A stretch of DNA of 64,000 bases from positions 13,056-77,055 of the forward strand of contig DJDA01000132.1 in NCBI GenBank assembly GCA_002430835.1. Reading direction: 5' to 3'. The notes under the pieces are model-generated. The model was not told the DNA's origin. It searched no databases and saw only the letters and a program-made list of their open reading frames with translations. Position 1 is the stretch's first letter. Each line of letters begins with the position of its first letter. Both the position numbers and the translations under genes were made by a program. Source of the DNA: Brevundimonas sp. UBA5936 (GTDB taxonomy: Bacteria > Pseudomonadota > Alphaproteobacteria > Caulobacterales > Caulobacteraceae). Shown one piece after another: positions 49,637-58,798 of this stretch.

Positions 49637-49887
49637 CAGCGCTTGCTCCGGAACAGGAAGAAGGCGACCAGGCCCAGGACGACGGCCGCAAAGGCCCAGG
49701 GCAGCCACTCCCAGTCGGCCAGGGTGGCCACGGCGAACACCCGCACGGCCAGGAAGGCGCCGCAGGCGCCGCTGACCAGGGCGACCAGAACGGTCCCGCC
49801 CAGGCCGCGGCGGCCCGTCAGCAGGTCGGCGACCCAGGCCAGGCCCAGGGCCCCGACCAGGGCGATGGCGATCTCGACATATTGCAC
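49636..49887 (-). CDS. Small membrane protein, unknown function
   Basis: 83 residues from a GTG at 49887, with AAGGGGAG upstream at about 11 bases. Three hydrophobic helices (VEIAIALVGALGLAWVADLL, LGGTVLVALVSGACGAFLAV and WLPWAFAAVVLGLVAFFLF) and Gly-rich turns resemble transglycosylase-associated (YeaQ-like) small membrane proteins. The match is by overall shape only. Divergent from ctaA. Confidence 0.7.
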   Translation of the reverse strand: MQYVEIAIALVGALGLAWVADLLTGRRGLGGTVLVALVSGACGAFLAVRVFAVATLADWEWLPWAFAAVVLGLVAFFLFRSKR

Positions 49888-50028
49888 CGCTTGGCGCTCC
49901 CCTTGAATGTTGTGCGACGCTTTGGCGTAGAAACCGACTCGATCTTGCCTCGCGGGAGGGGCATATCCCTCGGTTCCGCCGCCCGCGAAAGAGGCGGCAA
50001 GCATATCGGGGCGAACGGCAGGCGTCGA

Positions 50029-51084
50029 ATGAAGCGTATTGGTGAATTGGACCACAGCCGCGCGGTGGCGCTGTGGCTGTTTTTCTGCGCGGCCTTGGTG
50101 TTCGCCATGGTGGTGGTCGGGGGCGCGACGCGACTGACCGGCTCGGGCCTGTCGATCACGGAATGGAAGCCCATCATGGGCGCCCTGCCGCCGATGAACC
50201 ACGCCGACTGGGTCGAGGCGTTCGACAAGTACAAGGCCATCCCCCAGTACGTCGAGGTCAACGCCGGCATGAGCATGGCGGAGTTCCAGTACATCTTCTG
50301 GTGGGAATGGGCGCACCGTCTGCTGGGCCGTCTGATCGGCGTGGTCTTCGCCGTGCCCTTCGTCCTGTTCTTAGTCTTCCGCGCCATCCCGCGCCGCCTG
50401 ATTGGGCGCTGTGCGATCCTGTTGGCTCTGGGCGGCCTGCAGGGGCTGATCGGCTGGTGGATGGTGTCTAGCGGCCTGGCTGAGCGCATCGATGTGGCGC
50501 CGGAACGGCTGACGACCCACCTGGGCCTGGCCTTCCTGATCTTTGCTGGACTGATCTGGACGGGGCTTGAGGCCTGGTCCGGCTCTGACTTCACGCGCGC
50601 GCCGCGCGGCTGGAGCTGGGGCGCTGGCCTGCTGCTGGGCGGCGTCTTCTTCCAGTGTCTGCTCGGCGGCCTGGTGGCCGGGGCCAAGGCGGGCATGATC
50701 TATACCGACTGGCCGATGATGAACGGCGCCCTGTTCCCGCCGGTCGAGTGGGGGCAGGGGGCGTTGACCTTCCTGCACGATCAGGGGCTGGTGCAGTTGA
50801 ACCACCGGATCGGCGCCTATGTGCTGCTGTTCGCGGGCACCTTCTATGCGGTTCAGGCCCTGCGCGGGCGCCTGGGCGAGGGGCTGGGCGCCTCGGCCCT
50901 GGTTCTGGCGGGCGCGCTGTGGCTGCAGGCGGGGCTGGGCGTCCTGACGCTGATTCACGCCGTACCGGTGACGCTCGGCGTGCTGCACCAGGCCGTGGCG
51001 GCGCTGGTGCTGGCGACGGCTACGGTCAATCTGTGGCTGGTGCGGCGTTCACGTCCGAGGATGTTCGTCTCGGGACTTCGCTAA
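50029..51084 (+). CDS. ctaA: Heme A synthase (CtaA/COX15)
   Basis: 351 residues from the ATG at 50029. Eight membrane helices and the diagnostic VVVGGATRLTGSGLSITEWKP (GGATRLTGSGLS block), the histidine-bearing FWWEWAHRLLGRLIG, AGMIYTDWPMMNG, VQLNHRIGAY and TLIHAVPVTLGVLHQ are present. It oxidises heme O to heme A for cytochrome aa3 oxidase. A shared terminator separates it from cobS. Confidence 0.95.
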   Translation: MKRIGELDHSRAVALWLFFCAALVFAMVVVGGATRLTGSGLSITEWKPIMGALPPMNHADWVEAFDKYKAIPQYVEVNAGMSMAEFQYIFWWEWAHRLLGRLIGVVFAVPFVLFLVFRAIPRRLIGRCAILLALGGLQGLIGWWMVSSGLAERIDVAPERLTTHLGLAFLIFAGLIWTGLEAWSGSDFTRAPRGWSWGAGLLLGGVFFQCLLGGLVAGAKAGMIYTDWPMMNGALFPPVEWGQGALTFLHDQGLVQLNHRIGAYVLLFAGTFYAVQALRGRLGEGLGASALVLAGALWLQAGLGVLTLIHAVPVTLGVLHQAVAALVLATATVNLWLVRRSRPRMFVSGLR

Positions 51085-51085
51085 G

Positions 51086-51123
51086 AAAAAAAGGCCGCCT
51101 TCCTCGATCGGGAAGGCGGCCTT
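51086..51123. terminator. Terminator between ctaA and cobS, strongest for cobS
   Basis: AAGGCCGCCTTCC (51091-51103) pairs with GGAAGGCGGCCTT (51111-51123). On the minus strand the stem is followed by TTTTTTT, from the A run at 51086-51092, so it is a full rho-independent terminator for cobS; for ctaA the stem is followed by only CTCAATT. Confidence 0.9.
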
Positions 51124-51147
51124 CTCAATTGCGCGAGGGGGAAGCCT

Positions 51148-52152
51148 CTAGCCGATCTTCACCCGAGTGGCGGATTCCGGTAGGTCTTCGCCGAAGGCGC
51201 GCTGATAGAATTCGGCGATGGTCGGCCGTTCCAGTTCGTCGCACTTGTTCAGGAAGGTCAGACGGAAGCTCAGGGCCACGTCGCCGCCGAAGATGATGGC
51301 GTTCTGGGCCCAGGTGATGACCGTGCGGGGCGACATGACGGTCGAGATGTCGCCGTTCATGAAGGCGTTGCGGGTCATGTCGGCGACACGGACCATGGCG
51401 GCGATGCGGCGCTTGCCCTCGGCGTCGTTCCACTCGGGCACCTTGGCGGCGACGATCTCGGCTTCCACGTCGTGGTCGAGATAGTTGAGCGTGGTGACGA
51501 TGTTCCAGCGGTCCAGCTGCGCCTGGTTGATCTGCTGGGCGCCGTGGTACAGGCCCGTGGTGTCGCCCAGGCCGACCGTGTTCGAGGTGGCGAACAGGCG
51601 GAACCACTTGTTCGGACGAATGACGCGGTTCTGATCCAGCAGGGTCAGGCGGCCCTGCGCCTCCAGCACGCGCTGGATCACGAACATGACGTCCGGACGG
51701 CCCGCGTCATATTCGTCGAACACCAGGGCGACCGGGCGCTGCAGCGACCACGGCAGGATGCCCTCGCGGAATTCGGTGATCTGCTTGCCTTCCTTCAGGA
51801 CGATGGCGTCCTTGCCGATCAGGTCGATGCGGCTGACGTGGGCGTCCAGGTTGACGCGAACCATGGGCCAGTTCAGGCGGGCGGCGACCTGCTCGATGTG
51901 GGTCGACTTGCCGGTGCCGTGATAGCCCTGAACCATCACGCGGCGGTCGTAGGCGAAGCCCGCGCAGATGGCGAGCGTCGTCTGGGGATCGAAGCGATAG
52001 GATTCGTCGATCTCGGGCACGTGGCTGTCGCGCGTCTCGAAGGCGGGCACGACCATGTCGGAGTCGATGCCGAACGCTTCCTTCAGCGTGACCTTGCGGT
52101 GCGGTTCAAGGATGACGAGCGGATCGGGGGAGGCGTCGAGCGGAGAGGTCAT
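51148..52152 (-). CDS. cobS: Cobaltochelatase subunit CobS-like AAA+ ATPase
   Basis: 334 residues from the ATG at 52152 (AGGTGG six bases upstream; upstream ATG at 52158 also possible). MoxR-like AAA+ features are Walker A VQGYHGTGKSTHIEQVA, Walker B ALVFDEYDAG, sensor FRLFATSNTVGLGDTTGLYHG (part) and the family N-terminus KVTLKEAFGIDSDM. CobS with CobT powers cobalt insertion by CobN. CobT is usually the next gene downstream, but here the transcript ends with a terminator. It may be a CobS with a partner elsewhere. Confidence 0.93.
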   Translation of the reverse strand: MTSPLDASPDPLVILEPHRKVTLKEAFGIDSDMVVPAFETRDSHVPEIDESYRFDPQTTLAICAGFAYDRRVMVQGYHGTGKSTHIEQVAARLNWPMVRVNLDAHVSRIDLIGKDAIVLKEGKQITEFREGILPWSLQRPVALVFDEYDAGRPDVMFVIQRVLEAQGRLTLLDQNRVIRPNKWFRLFATSNTVGLGDTTGLYHGAQQINQAQLDRWNIVTTLNYLDHDVEAEIVAAKVPEWNDAEGKRRIAAMVRVADMTRNAFMNGDISTVMSPRTVITWAQNAIIFGGDVALSFRLTFLNKCDELERPTIAEFYQRAFGEDLPESATRVKIG

Positions 52153-52233
52153 GACCATCCACCTAGCGCCCTCGCGCGCGCGGCTCAACACGCGCGAGGG
52201 GCCGGATGATTTATTCGCCCTGGGCCGGTCGGA

Positions 52234-52662
52234 TTATTCCGCCGACAGGTCTACGTCGACGTTGCCGCGCGTGGCGTTGGAATAGGGGCAGACCTGGTGC
52301 GCCTTCTGGATCAGGTCGTCGATAACCGCACGATCCAGCCCATGGTCCGCCACCCGCAGGGTCACGTCGAGATTGAAGCCTTCGCCGCGGGTGTTCTTGC
52401 CGAAGCCGATCCCGGCCGAAACCTTGGTGTCCGGGCCGACCGGCGTACCCGCCTTGCCCGAGACCAGCCGCAGAGCGCCCAGGTAGCAGGCGGCGTAGCC
52501 CGTGGCGAAAAGCTGCTCAGGATTGGTCCCGTCGCCGCCCTTGCCGCCCATTTCGGTCGGAACGGACAGGCGAACGTCGATCTTGCCGTCGTCAGTGGCC
52601 GATCGGCCTTCGTCGCGGCCTCCGCCAGAGGCCGTGGCGTGGGCGCGGTACAAGACTTCCAT
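52234..52662 (-). CDS. ohr: Organic hydroperoxide resistance protein Ohr
   Basis: 142 residues from the ATG at 52662 with AAGGAG upstream; the frame continues to 52716. The two peroxidatic/resolving cysteines are in TGYAACYLGAL and AHQVCPYSNATRGN, with NPEQLFATGYA before the first. OsmC/Ohr fold. It reduces organic peroxides using lipoylated partners. No adjacent OhrR MarR-type repressor was seen. Confidence 0.95.
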   Translation of the reverse strand: MEVLYRAHATASGGGRDEGRSATDDGKIDVRLSVPTEMGGKGGDGTNPEQLFATGYAACYLGALRLVSGKAGTPVGPDTKVSAGIGFGKNTRGEGFNLDVTLRVADHGLDRAVIDDLIQKAHQVCPYSNATRGNVDVDLSAE

Positions 52663-52804
52663 CTGTGGACTCCTTATCCCCAGACTGGGGATGAATGGGG
52701 GATGATGCAGAGGCAACGCCTGTCAGAAACAACGGTTCTGTGATTCGGAAATTCGGCAAGGGGGTGTTAACAATTAGGCATCGCTCCCGTCGGGGGAGAG
52801 GGAC

Positions 52805-53077
52805 ATGGAAACGCACACGCAATATTTTTGCTACGTTTATGATGCGCCCGGAAGGACGCCTCAGATGTTCCCCTTGGAGGCCGACAGCTTCACCGAGGCG
52901 ATCCAGGAAACCCAGCGTATGATGCTGGACGAGTCCGGGGCCGAGGTCTTTGCAGAAATCTGGGATTCCTCGGCCGTCGGTCAGGCCATGACCCGTGTCG
53001 ACGCCTTGCCGGGTGAAGGCGGGCTGTTGCGGTCGCTCAGGCGTGCCCGGCCTTTTTCAAGGTTTTCCAGGCCTTGA
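52805..53077 (+). CDS. Conserved-looking small protein, unknown function
   Basis: 90 residues. The start is supported by a strong GGGGAGAG ribosome site. The N-terminal half (THTQYFCYVYDAPGRTPQMFPLEADSF, in parts) looks like a small alpha/beta fold; the helix FTEAIQETQRMMLDESG follows; the C-terminus is basic. I do not recognise the family. Its 3' end overlaps the J-domain gene by 41 bases on the other strand, which is unusual for this window, so the last residues may not be conserved. Confidence 0.6.
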   Translation: METHTQYFCYVYDAPGRTPQMFPLEADSFTEAIQETQRMMLDESGAEVFAEIWDSSAVGQAMTRVDALPGEGGLLRSLRRARPFSRFSRP

Positions 53078-53711
53078 TGACGCTCTGAAGTTTGGCTTCT
53101 GCGCCGCGATCGCCGCCGTTGGTGTCGGGGTGAAAGCGTTTGAGCATCTCGTGGTAGCGAGCCTTGATGGCGGCCTTGTCGGCGCCCGGCTCCAGGCCCA
53201 GGTCGGCCAGGGCGGTGCGTTCAAGGCGTCCCATCGCATGATGGGGGTCGTTCTGGACGGGAGCGTCAGCGTTCACCCTGCGACCGAACAGGCCGAAGCT
53301 GTCGCGCCACGAGCCGGCGCCTGAATTGTTGGCTGTGCCGAACTTCGCCGCAAAGGCGGCGGCCTCGCGCGTCTGCGGGCCTGCCTTCATCTGCCAGGTG
53401 GGGCGGCCGCCGGTCATGGCCTCGTTTTCCTGAGCAGCGCGAATCTGGCCCTCGTTCATACCGGCGTAGAAGTTCCAGCTCTTGTTGTATTGGCCTGCGT
53501 GCACCTGACAGAAGTTGTAGAACTCGTTCAACTGCTCACGCGACTTCGGGGCGCGCGCCGTGGCCGGGCGCGTGCAGTCGGCCCAGTTGCAGGGCTTCTC
53601 GCCGGGCTTGAGACGCAGGACATCCTCCGCCGGTTCCTGTTCCTCGTCCGGACGCGGCGGCTTCACCCGAATGTCGGTGAAGCGAGGCTTGTATTGAAAA
53701 GACGCAGACAT
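53037..53711 (-). CDS. J-domain protein (DnaJ-like, C-terminal J domain)
   Basis: 224 residues. The J domain lies at the C-terminus (about 167-224): LADLGLEPGADKAAIKARYHEML, then the HPD motif in RFHPDTNGGD, and KLQSVIKAWKTLKKAG. The N-terminal part (about 1-160) has two cysteines in PCNWADCTRPATARAP and FCQVHAGQYNKSWNFYAGM, possibly a small metal site. Such proteins occur beside bolA and cobS in many alphaproteobacteria. It probably stimulates an Hsp70; the client is unknown. Confidence 0.9.
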   Translation of the reverse strand: MSASFQYKPRFTDIRVKPPRPDEEQEPAEDVLRLKPGEKPCNWADCTRPATARAPKSREQLNEFYNFCQVHAGQYNKSWNFYAGMNEGQIRAAQENEAMTGGRPTWQMKAGPQTREAAAFAAKFGTANNSGAGSWRDSFGLFGRRVNADAPVQNDPHHAMGRLERTALADLGLEPGADKAAIKARYHEMLKRFHPDTNGGDRGAEAKLQSVIKAWKTLKKAGHA

Positions 53712-53755
53712 CCCCCGAAGTGTAAGGCCGAATTGGACAGCTTCAAGGAGTTCCC

Positions 53756-54058
53756 ATGTCTGACGGCCCGATCGCGACGGTTATGCGCGAAAAACTGACT
53801 GCGGCCTTCGCCCCAGTGCGTCTGGACCTGGAGGACGACAGCTGGAAACACGCCGGTCATCACCATGAGGGCGGAATCGACGCCCGTGACGGCGGCGAGA
53901 GCCATTTCCAGCTGACCATCGTTTCAGACGCCTTCTCGGGGCAGAACCGCGTGGCGCGCCAGCGGGCGGTCAACGCCGTGTTGAAGGCGGAGCTGGCCGG
54001 GCCGGTTCATGCGCTTTCGATCCGGGCGCAGACGCCGCAAGAGGCTCAACCCAAATAA
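53756..54058 (+). CDS. bolA: BolA family protein
   Basis: 100 residues. The class II KH-like fold is seen in VRLDLEDDSWKHAGHHHEGG with the conserved His, SHFQLTIVSDAFSGQNRVARQR and the C-terminal helix VHALSIRAQTPQE. BolA proteins bind monothiol glutaredoxins and iron-sulfur clusters or act in morphology control. Divergent from the J-domain gene by 44 bases. Confidence 0.95.
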   Translation: MSDGPIATVMREKLTAAFAPVRLDLEDDSWKHAGHHHEGGIDARDGGESHFQLTIVSDAFSGQNRVARQRAVNAVLKAELAGPVHALSIRAQTPQEAQPK

Positions 54059-54172
54059 AAGCCGGGCGCGGAAGAAATTCGGATTACGTAGTTATCCGCA
54101 TTCATATCGTCTTAGAACCTTTCGCCCTAGCGTCCGCACCCGAAGCATTTTGCAGCGGGCGGGGGCGTCGCG

Positions 54173-55996
54173 ATGGTTGGATCTGACGGGTTCACAAAGG
54201 GGATGGAAGGGGCGCAGGCGCCGGGCGAAGCGGCCCAGGCTCTGACCGCCATCCTGCAGACCCATTATCTGCGCTACCTCATCATCGTCAGCTGGGCGCT
54301 GGGCTTGATCGCGACGGTCGGCCTGGCGCACGGCCTGATCTGGTTTGTGGCCACCTTGGCGGCGGGCTCTTTGCGCGGCGTGGTCGAGAAACGAGTCAGT
54401 CAGAACGCCGGCGCCGGCTGGGGCCTGGTGTTCCCCGCAGTGGCGACGGCCACCACGGCGGTTTGGGCCGTGGCGCCGCTGCTGGCCTGGTTCTCGCCAT
54501 CGCTGTTCGGGCGCGAGTTGGCTATCGGTCTTTTGATGTCCGGCTATGTGCTGGTGTTCGCCCAGCTGCGAAATTCCCCGCGCCAGGCCATCCTGATCTC
54601 CTCGCCCTATGGCGTCGCGGCGGCGATCATCGCCGTCAGCCTGATCGGCAACCCCATCTTCTGGCCTTTCGTAGCCCTGGCGCCGTTTACGGCGGCCAGT
54701 CTGTTCGTTTTGGTCACCATGACCATGCTGCGCGAGGAGCGGATCCGCGCCTTCCAGGAACATCAGGCCCATCTCATCGAGGAACTGGAAGCCGCCCGCG
54801 ACAAGGCTGATGCGGCCAATGAGGCGAAGTCCAACTTCCTGGGCGTCATCTCTCATGAACTGCGCACGCCGATGAACGGGGTGTTGGGCGCGGCGCAACT
54901 GCTCAGCTCGACCCGGTTAGAAGGGGCGCAGCGCGAGTATCTGTCCATCATCCGCAACTCGGGCGACAATCTGCTGAGCCTGCTGAACGACATCCTCGAC
55001 ATGACGAAGATCGAGGCGGGCCGCATGAATTTTGAATCGGTAGACGTGAATCTGGAGGATTTGCATCGCCGCATCGTTGGCCCGTTCGAGGCCCAGGCTG
55101 AGGCGAAGGGCCTTGAGTTCATCACCGAATTCGAGGGCGATGTTCCCGCCGTGGTGCGAGGCGACCCTTTGCGAGTCTGTCAGGTCGTGCAGAATCTCCT
55201 GTCCAACGCGGTCAAGTTTACGGATCAAGGCACGGTGCGGTTCGTGACGCGCGGGCGTCGTGTCTCGGAGCGTCGTGTGGCCTTTGAGTTCGCCGTGATC
55301 GACAGCGGCGCGGGTATTTCCGAAGACGACATGGAACAACTGTTCCAGCCCTTCACTCAGGTCGACGCCTCCTCGACGCGACGGTTCGGGGGCACGGGTC
55401 TGGGGCTGACGATCTCGCGACGCCTGGCCAACATCATGGGCGGAGAGATTTCCGTGACCTCGCGTCTGGGCGAAGGCTCGACCTTCACCTTTGCTGTTGA
55501 GGGCGAAGTGGTGGCCTGGCGCGCCGCCGAGACTGCGACCGTCGTTGCTGGCGATGTCATGGCAGGCGACGGGATGGAAGTGCTGGTGGTCGAGGATCAC
55601 CCCGTCAATCGCATGATCCTGGAGGCCTGGATGGCGTCCACGGGACGACGCACCAGCATGGCCGAGAACGGACAGGAGGCGGTTGACGCCGCTCGTGACC
55701 AGCGGTTCGACCTGATCGTCATGGACGTCAACATGCCGGTCATGGATGGGCTGGCGGCGACGCGCCTGATCCGTGAGGGCGGTGGGGCCAATGCGGAGAC
55801 GCCTATCATCGTGCTGTCGGCCTCTGCGCGGAACGAAGATCATGAGGCGGGGCTGGCGGCGGGCGCTGACGCCTATCTGAACAAGCCGATCGATTTCCGC
55901 AGCCTGTCGGCTCTGATGGTCCACGCTCAAGGCGGACGGGCGGCGTTGCGTCGCCTCGCGGAGCAGGATGTGGGCGACGAGGCGGCGGCCGCTTGA
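54173..55996 (+). CDS. Hybrid sensor histidine kinase / response regulator
   Basis: 607 residues. Five or six membrane helices form the N-terminal input (about 33-185), followed by a linker helix and the HisKA dimer with phospho-His228 in FLGVISHELRTPMNGVLG. The HATPase domain carries VVQNLLSNAVKFTDQG, VIDSGAGISED and FGGTGLGLTISRRLANIMGG. The C-terminal receiver (about 470-590) has VLVVEDHPVNRMIL, phospho-Asp518 in LIVMDVNMPVMDG and the lysine in LNKPIDF. No extracytoplasmic sensor is evident, so membrane input is likely. An inverted repeat CGGAT-N9-ATCCG stands about 70 bases upstream. Confidence 0.92.
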   Translation: MVGSDGFTKGMEGAQAPGEAAQALTAILQTHYLRYLIIVSWALGLIATVGLAHGLIWFVATLAAGSLRGVVEKRVSQNAGAGWGLVFPAVATATTAVWAVAPLLAWFSPSLFGRELAIGLLMSGYVLVFAQLRNSPRQAILISSPYGVAAAIIAVSLIGNPIFWPFVALAPFTAASLFVLVTMTMLREERIRAFQEHQAHLIEELEAARDKADAANEAKSNFLGVISHELRTPMNGVLGAAQLLSSTRLEGAQREYLSIIRNSGDNLLSLLNDILDMTKIEAGRMNFESVDVNLEDLHRRIVGPFEAQAEAKGLEFITEFEGDVPAVVRGDPLRVCQVVQNLLSNAVKFTDQGTVRFVTRGRRVSERRVAFEFAVIDSGAGISEDDMEQLFQPFTQVDASSTRRFGGTGLGLTISRRLANIMGGEISVTSRLGEGSTFTFAVEGEVVAWRAAETATVVAGDVMAGDGMEVLVVEDHPVNRMILEAWMASTGRRTSMAENGQEAVDAARDQRFDLIVMDVNMPVMDGLAATRLIREGGGANAETPIIVLSASARNEDHEAGLAAGADAYLNKPIDFRSLSALMVHAQGGRAALRRLAEQDVGDEAAAA

Positions 55997-56072
55997 TCCT
56001 GTGAACAGAAGCCGAGGGAAACCTGCGGCTTCTATGCCGTTGTGCAGGGGCGCCTGAAGAGCTGGAGCCCGA

Positions 56073-57770
56073 TTGCGTCCTTTCGCCGAACTGCTGGATC
56101 GCCTGTCGCTGACGACCTCGCGCAATGCGAAGCTGATTCTCTTGCGCGACTATCTGAGGGCGACGCCCGATCCCGATCGCGGCTGGGCGTTAGCCGCGTT
56201 GACCGGCGATCTGAGCTTCGCCACGGCCAAGCCCGCCATGATCCGCAAGGCGGTCGAGGCGCGGGTCGACCCGGTGCTGTTCGGCTGGTCCTACGACTAT
56301 GTTGGTGATCTGGCCGAGACGGCGGCCCTGATCTGGCCGCGCGATCCGAGGCATCGCGCCAATCGCGAGCCGGAGCTGGGCGAGGTGGTGGACGCCCTCA
56401 TGCGGGCGAACCGCGTCGAGGCGCCGGCTCTGATCGAAGGTTGGCTGGACGCGCTGGAGCCCAAGGGGCGCTGGGCCTTGTTGAAACTAGTGACGGGCGG
56501 TCTGCGCGTGGGTGTGTCGGCGCGGCTGGCGCGCACGGCCGTGGCCATGATGCGTCCGGCGACCGCGATCGATCCGCCCAGCCCGGATGGGCGGGAGGCG
56601 ACGCAAAGCCTGGCGCCGATCACGGTCAGCGACATCGAGGAAGTCTGGCACGCGTTGAGGCCGCCCTATGAGGACTTGTTCGCCTGGGGAGAGGGGCGGG
56701 CAGGGCAGCCCAGCGCGGACGCGCCCGGCCGGTTTCGTCCCGTCATGCTGGCGACCGCTCTGGACGAAGGGCTGGATCTGCCGCGTCTGGATCCGGCTGA
56801 CTTCGTCGCCGAATGGAAGTGGGACGGCATTCGCGTCCAGGCGGTGCGCGAGGGCGGGCAGACGCGCCTCTATTCCCGCACGGGCGACGAGATTTCAGCC
56901 GCCTTTCCCGATGTGACGGCGGGGCTGCACTTTGAAGGAGCGGTAGACGGCGAGCTTTTGGTGATCCGCGACGGGGTGGTGGCGCCGTTCGGCGACCTGC
57001 AGCAACGGCTGAACCGCAAGACGGCGAGCGCCAAGCTGATGCAGGACTATCCCGCGGGCATCCTGGCTTATGATCTTCTGGCCGAAGGGGCGGAGGATCT
57101 GCGCAGCCTGACCCTGGTCGAGCGGCGGGGACGGTTGGAGCGAATGGCGGCCGAGCATGACGGCGAGCGGTTGGGCCTGTCGCCGCTGCTGGAGTTCGCA
57201 GATTGGGACGATTTGGCGGCCCTGCGCGCCGATCCGCCTGTGGGCGCTGCGGCCGAAGGGCTGATGCTGAAGCGCCGTGACAGCCTGTACGTGTCGGGTC
57301 GCCCCAAGGGGCCGTGGTTCAAGTGGAAGCGCGACCCGCACGTCATCGACGCCGTGTTGATGTACGCCCAGCGCGGGCATGGGAAACGCTCCGGCTATTA
57401 CTCCGACTACACCTTCGGCGTCTGGGCGGAGGAGGGGGCGCTGGCGCCCGTCGGCAAGGCCTATTTCGGCTTCACCGACGAAGAGTTGAAGCAGATCGAC
57501 AAATTCGTACGCGACCACACGACGGATCGCTTCGGCCCGGTCCGCGCGGTCCGCGCCGAGCGCGATTTCGGTCTGGTGCTGGAGATCGCCTTCGAGGGAT
57601 TGCAACGCTCTACACGCCATAAATCAGGCGTGGCCATGCGCTTTCCTCGCGTCAGCCGTATCCGCTGGGACAAGCCGGCGCGCGAGGCCGACACCCTCGA
57701 GTCCGTTCTGGACCTGCTGGACGCCATCGAACGCGGCGGCGGGCGGGTCAGCGCGGGCGAAAAAGCTTGA
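56073..57770 (+). CDS. ATP-dependent DNA ligase (cisplatin damage response type)
   Basis: 565 residues from a TTG at 56073 with GGAG upstream. An N-terminal helical DNA-binding domain (MRPFAELLDRLSLTTSRNAKL, 1-about 190) precedes the adenylation domain with the active-site Lys249 in EWKWDGIRVQ, then RTGDEISAAFPD, VDGELLVIRDG, GLMLKRRDSLYVSGRPKG, KWKRDP and the OB-fold C-terminus. This is the type linked to cisplatin-damage response in bacteria. The nuclease, helicase and phosphoesterase genes that usually flank it are absent here. Confidence 0.93.
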   Translation: MRPFAELLDRLSLTTSRNAKLILLRDYLRATPDPDRGWALAALTGDLSFATAKPAMIRKAVEARVDPVLFGWSYDYVGDLAETAALIWPRDPRHRANREPELGEVVDALMRANRVEAPALIEGWLDALEPKGRWALLKLVTGGLRVGVSARLARTAVAMMRPATAIDPPSPDGREATQSLAPITVSDIEEVWHALRPPYEDLFAWGEGRAGQPSADAPGRFRPVMLATALDEGLDLPRLDPADFVAEWKWDGIRVQAVREGGQTRLYSRTGDEISAAFPDVTAGLHFEGAVDGELLVIRDGVVAPFGDLQQRLNRKTASAKLMQDYPAGILAYDLLAEGAEDLRSLTLVERRGRLERMAAEHDGERLGLSPLLEFADWDDLAALRADPPVGAAAEGLMLKRRDSLYVSGRPKGPWFKWKRDPHVIDAVLMYAQRGHGKRSGYYSDYTFGVWAEEGALAPVGKAYFGFTDEELKQIDKFVRDHTTDRFGPVRAVRAERDFGLVLEIAFEGLQRSTRHKSGVAMRFPRVSRIRWDKPAREADTLESVLDLLDAIERGGGRVSAGEKA

Positions 57771-57814
57771 CCGGCGGGGCTTCCAATCGGCTGCATAGGC
57801 GTTAGACCCGGCTC

Positions 57815-58795
57815 ATGCTCATGAATTTCCTGCAAACCCCTGTCGTCCTTGCCGAGCCCCTGGCTCAGGTGGTGGCCGCTGGCGAGCAGAAGTTGACCGT
57901 CGACGCCGCCATCCTGGCCAAGGCCATGGATATGCTGGGCGATTTCGCCATCAACCTGACGGTCGCTGCGATCATCTTCGCCGTGACGCTGATCGCAGCG
58001 CGTTGGGCGTCGAGCGCCGCGCGCAAGCTGCTGGGCCGCACCAAGGCCGTTCGGCGCGACCCGACGGTGCTGGCCTTCATGGTTCAGATCGTGCGGGTGG
58101 TGGTCATCATCATCGGCATGATCGCGGTGCTGCAGCGCCTGGGCGTGCAGACGACCTCCATCATCGCCGTTCTGGGCGCCGCCTCCCTGGCGGTCGGCCT
58201 GGCGTTGCAAGGCACGCTGTCGAACGTGGCGGCGGGGGTGATGCTGCTGGTCCTGCGCCCCTATCGCGTGGGCGAGGTCATCGACGTGGGCGGCGCTTCG
58301 GGCACGGTGCAGAAGCTGGACCTGTTCACCACCCAGCTGTCGAACGCCAACAACCACAAGATCGTCATTCCGAACTCCAAGGTGCTGAGCGATGTCATCA
58401 TCAATCTGACGGGCCAGCGGACGCGCCGGATCGAGATCAAGTTCACCGTCGGCTACGGCGAGAACCTGAAGGAGGCGCGCGACGTGCTGGCGGCGGTCGC
58501 GCGGCTTCATGACAAGGTGCTGAAGGATCCGGCGACCTGGACGGGGGTGACGGCGCTGCTGGACAGCGCGGTCGAGATCACCCTGCATGCCTGGGTGAAC
58601 AACGCCGACTGGTGGCAGACCCAGGCTGATTTGATGCAGTCGGGCAAGGAAGCCCTGGACGAAGCCGGCATCGAGATTCCCTTCCCGCACCAGGTCGAGG
58701 TGCCGGCGAAGGACGCCAAATTCGCGCGGGTCGTCATGGCCCCGATCCAGGATGGTGCGGTTCAGGGCGAGGCCTCTGACCAAGGGGGAGAATGA
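57815..58795 (+). CDS. Small-conductance mechanosensitive channel (MscS family)
   Basis: 326 residues with three membrane helices (about 43-70, 85-110 and 115-140). The pore-lining helix is AVLGAASLAVGLALQGTLSNVAAGVMLLVLRP (in two blocks), followed by the cytosolic beta domain: YRVGEVIDVGGASGTVQKLD, NSKVLSDVIINLTG and IKFTVGYGENLKEARDVL. It opens on osmotic downshock to release solutes. The stop is three bases before the threonine aldolase start. Confidence 0.95.
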   Translation: MLMNFLQTPVVLAEPLAQVVAAGEQKLTVDAAILAKAMDMLGDFAINLTVAAIIFAVTLIAARWASSAARKLLGRTKAVRRDPTVLAFMVQIVRVVVIIIGMIAVLQRLGVQTTSIIAVLGAASLAVGLALQGTLSNVAAGVMLLVLRPYRVGEVIDVGGASGTVQKLDLFTTQLSNANNHKIVIPNSKVLSDVIINLTGQRTRRIEIKFTVGYGENLKEARDVLAAVARLHDKVLKDPATWTGVTALLDSAVEITLHAWVNNADWWQTQADLMQSGKEALDEAGIEIPFPHQVEVPAKDAKFARVVMAPIQDGAVQGEASDQGGE

Positions 58796-58798
58796 GCC

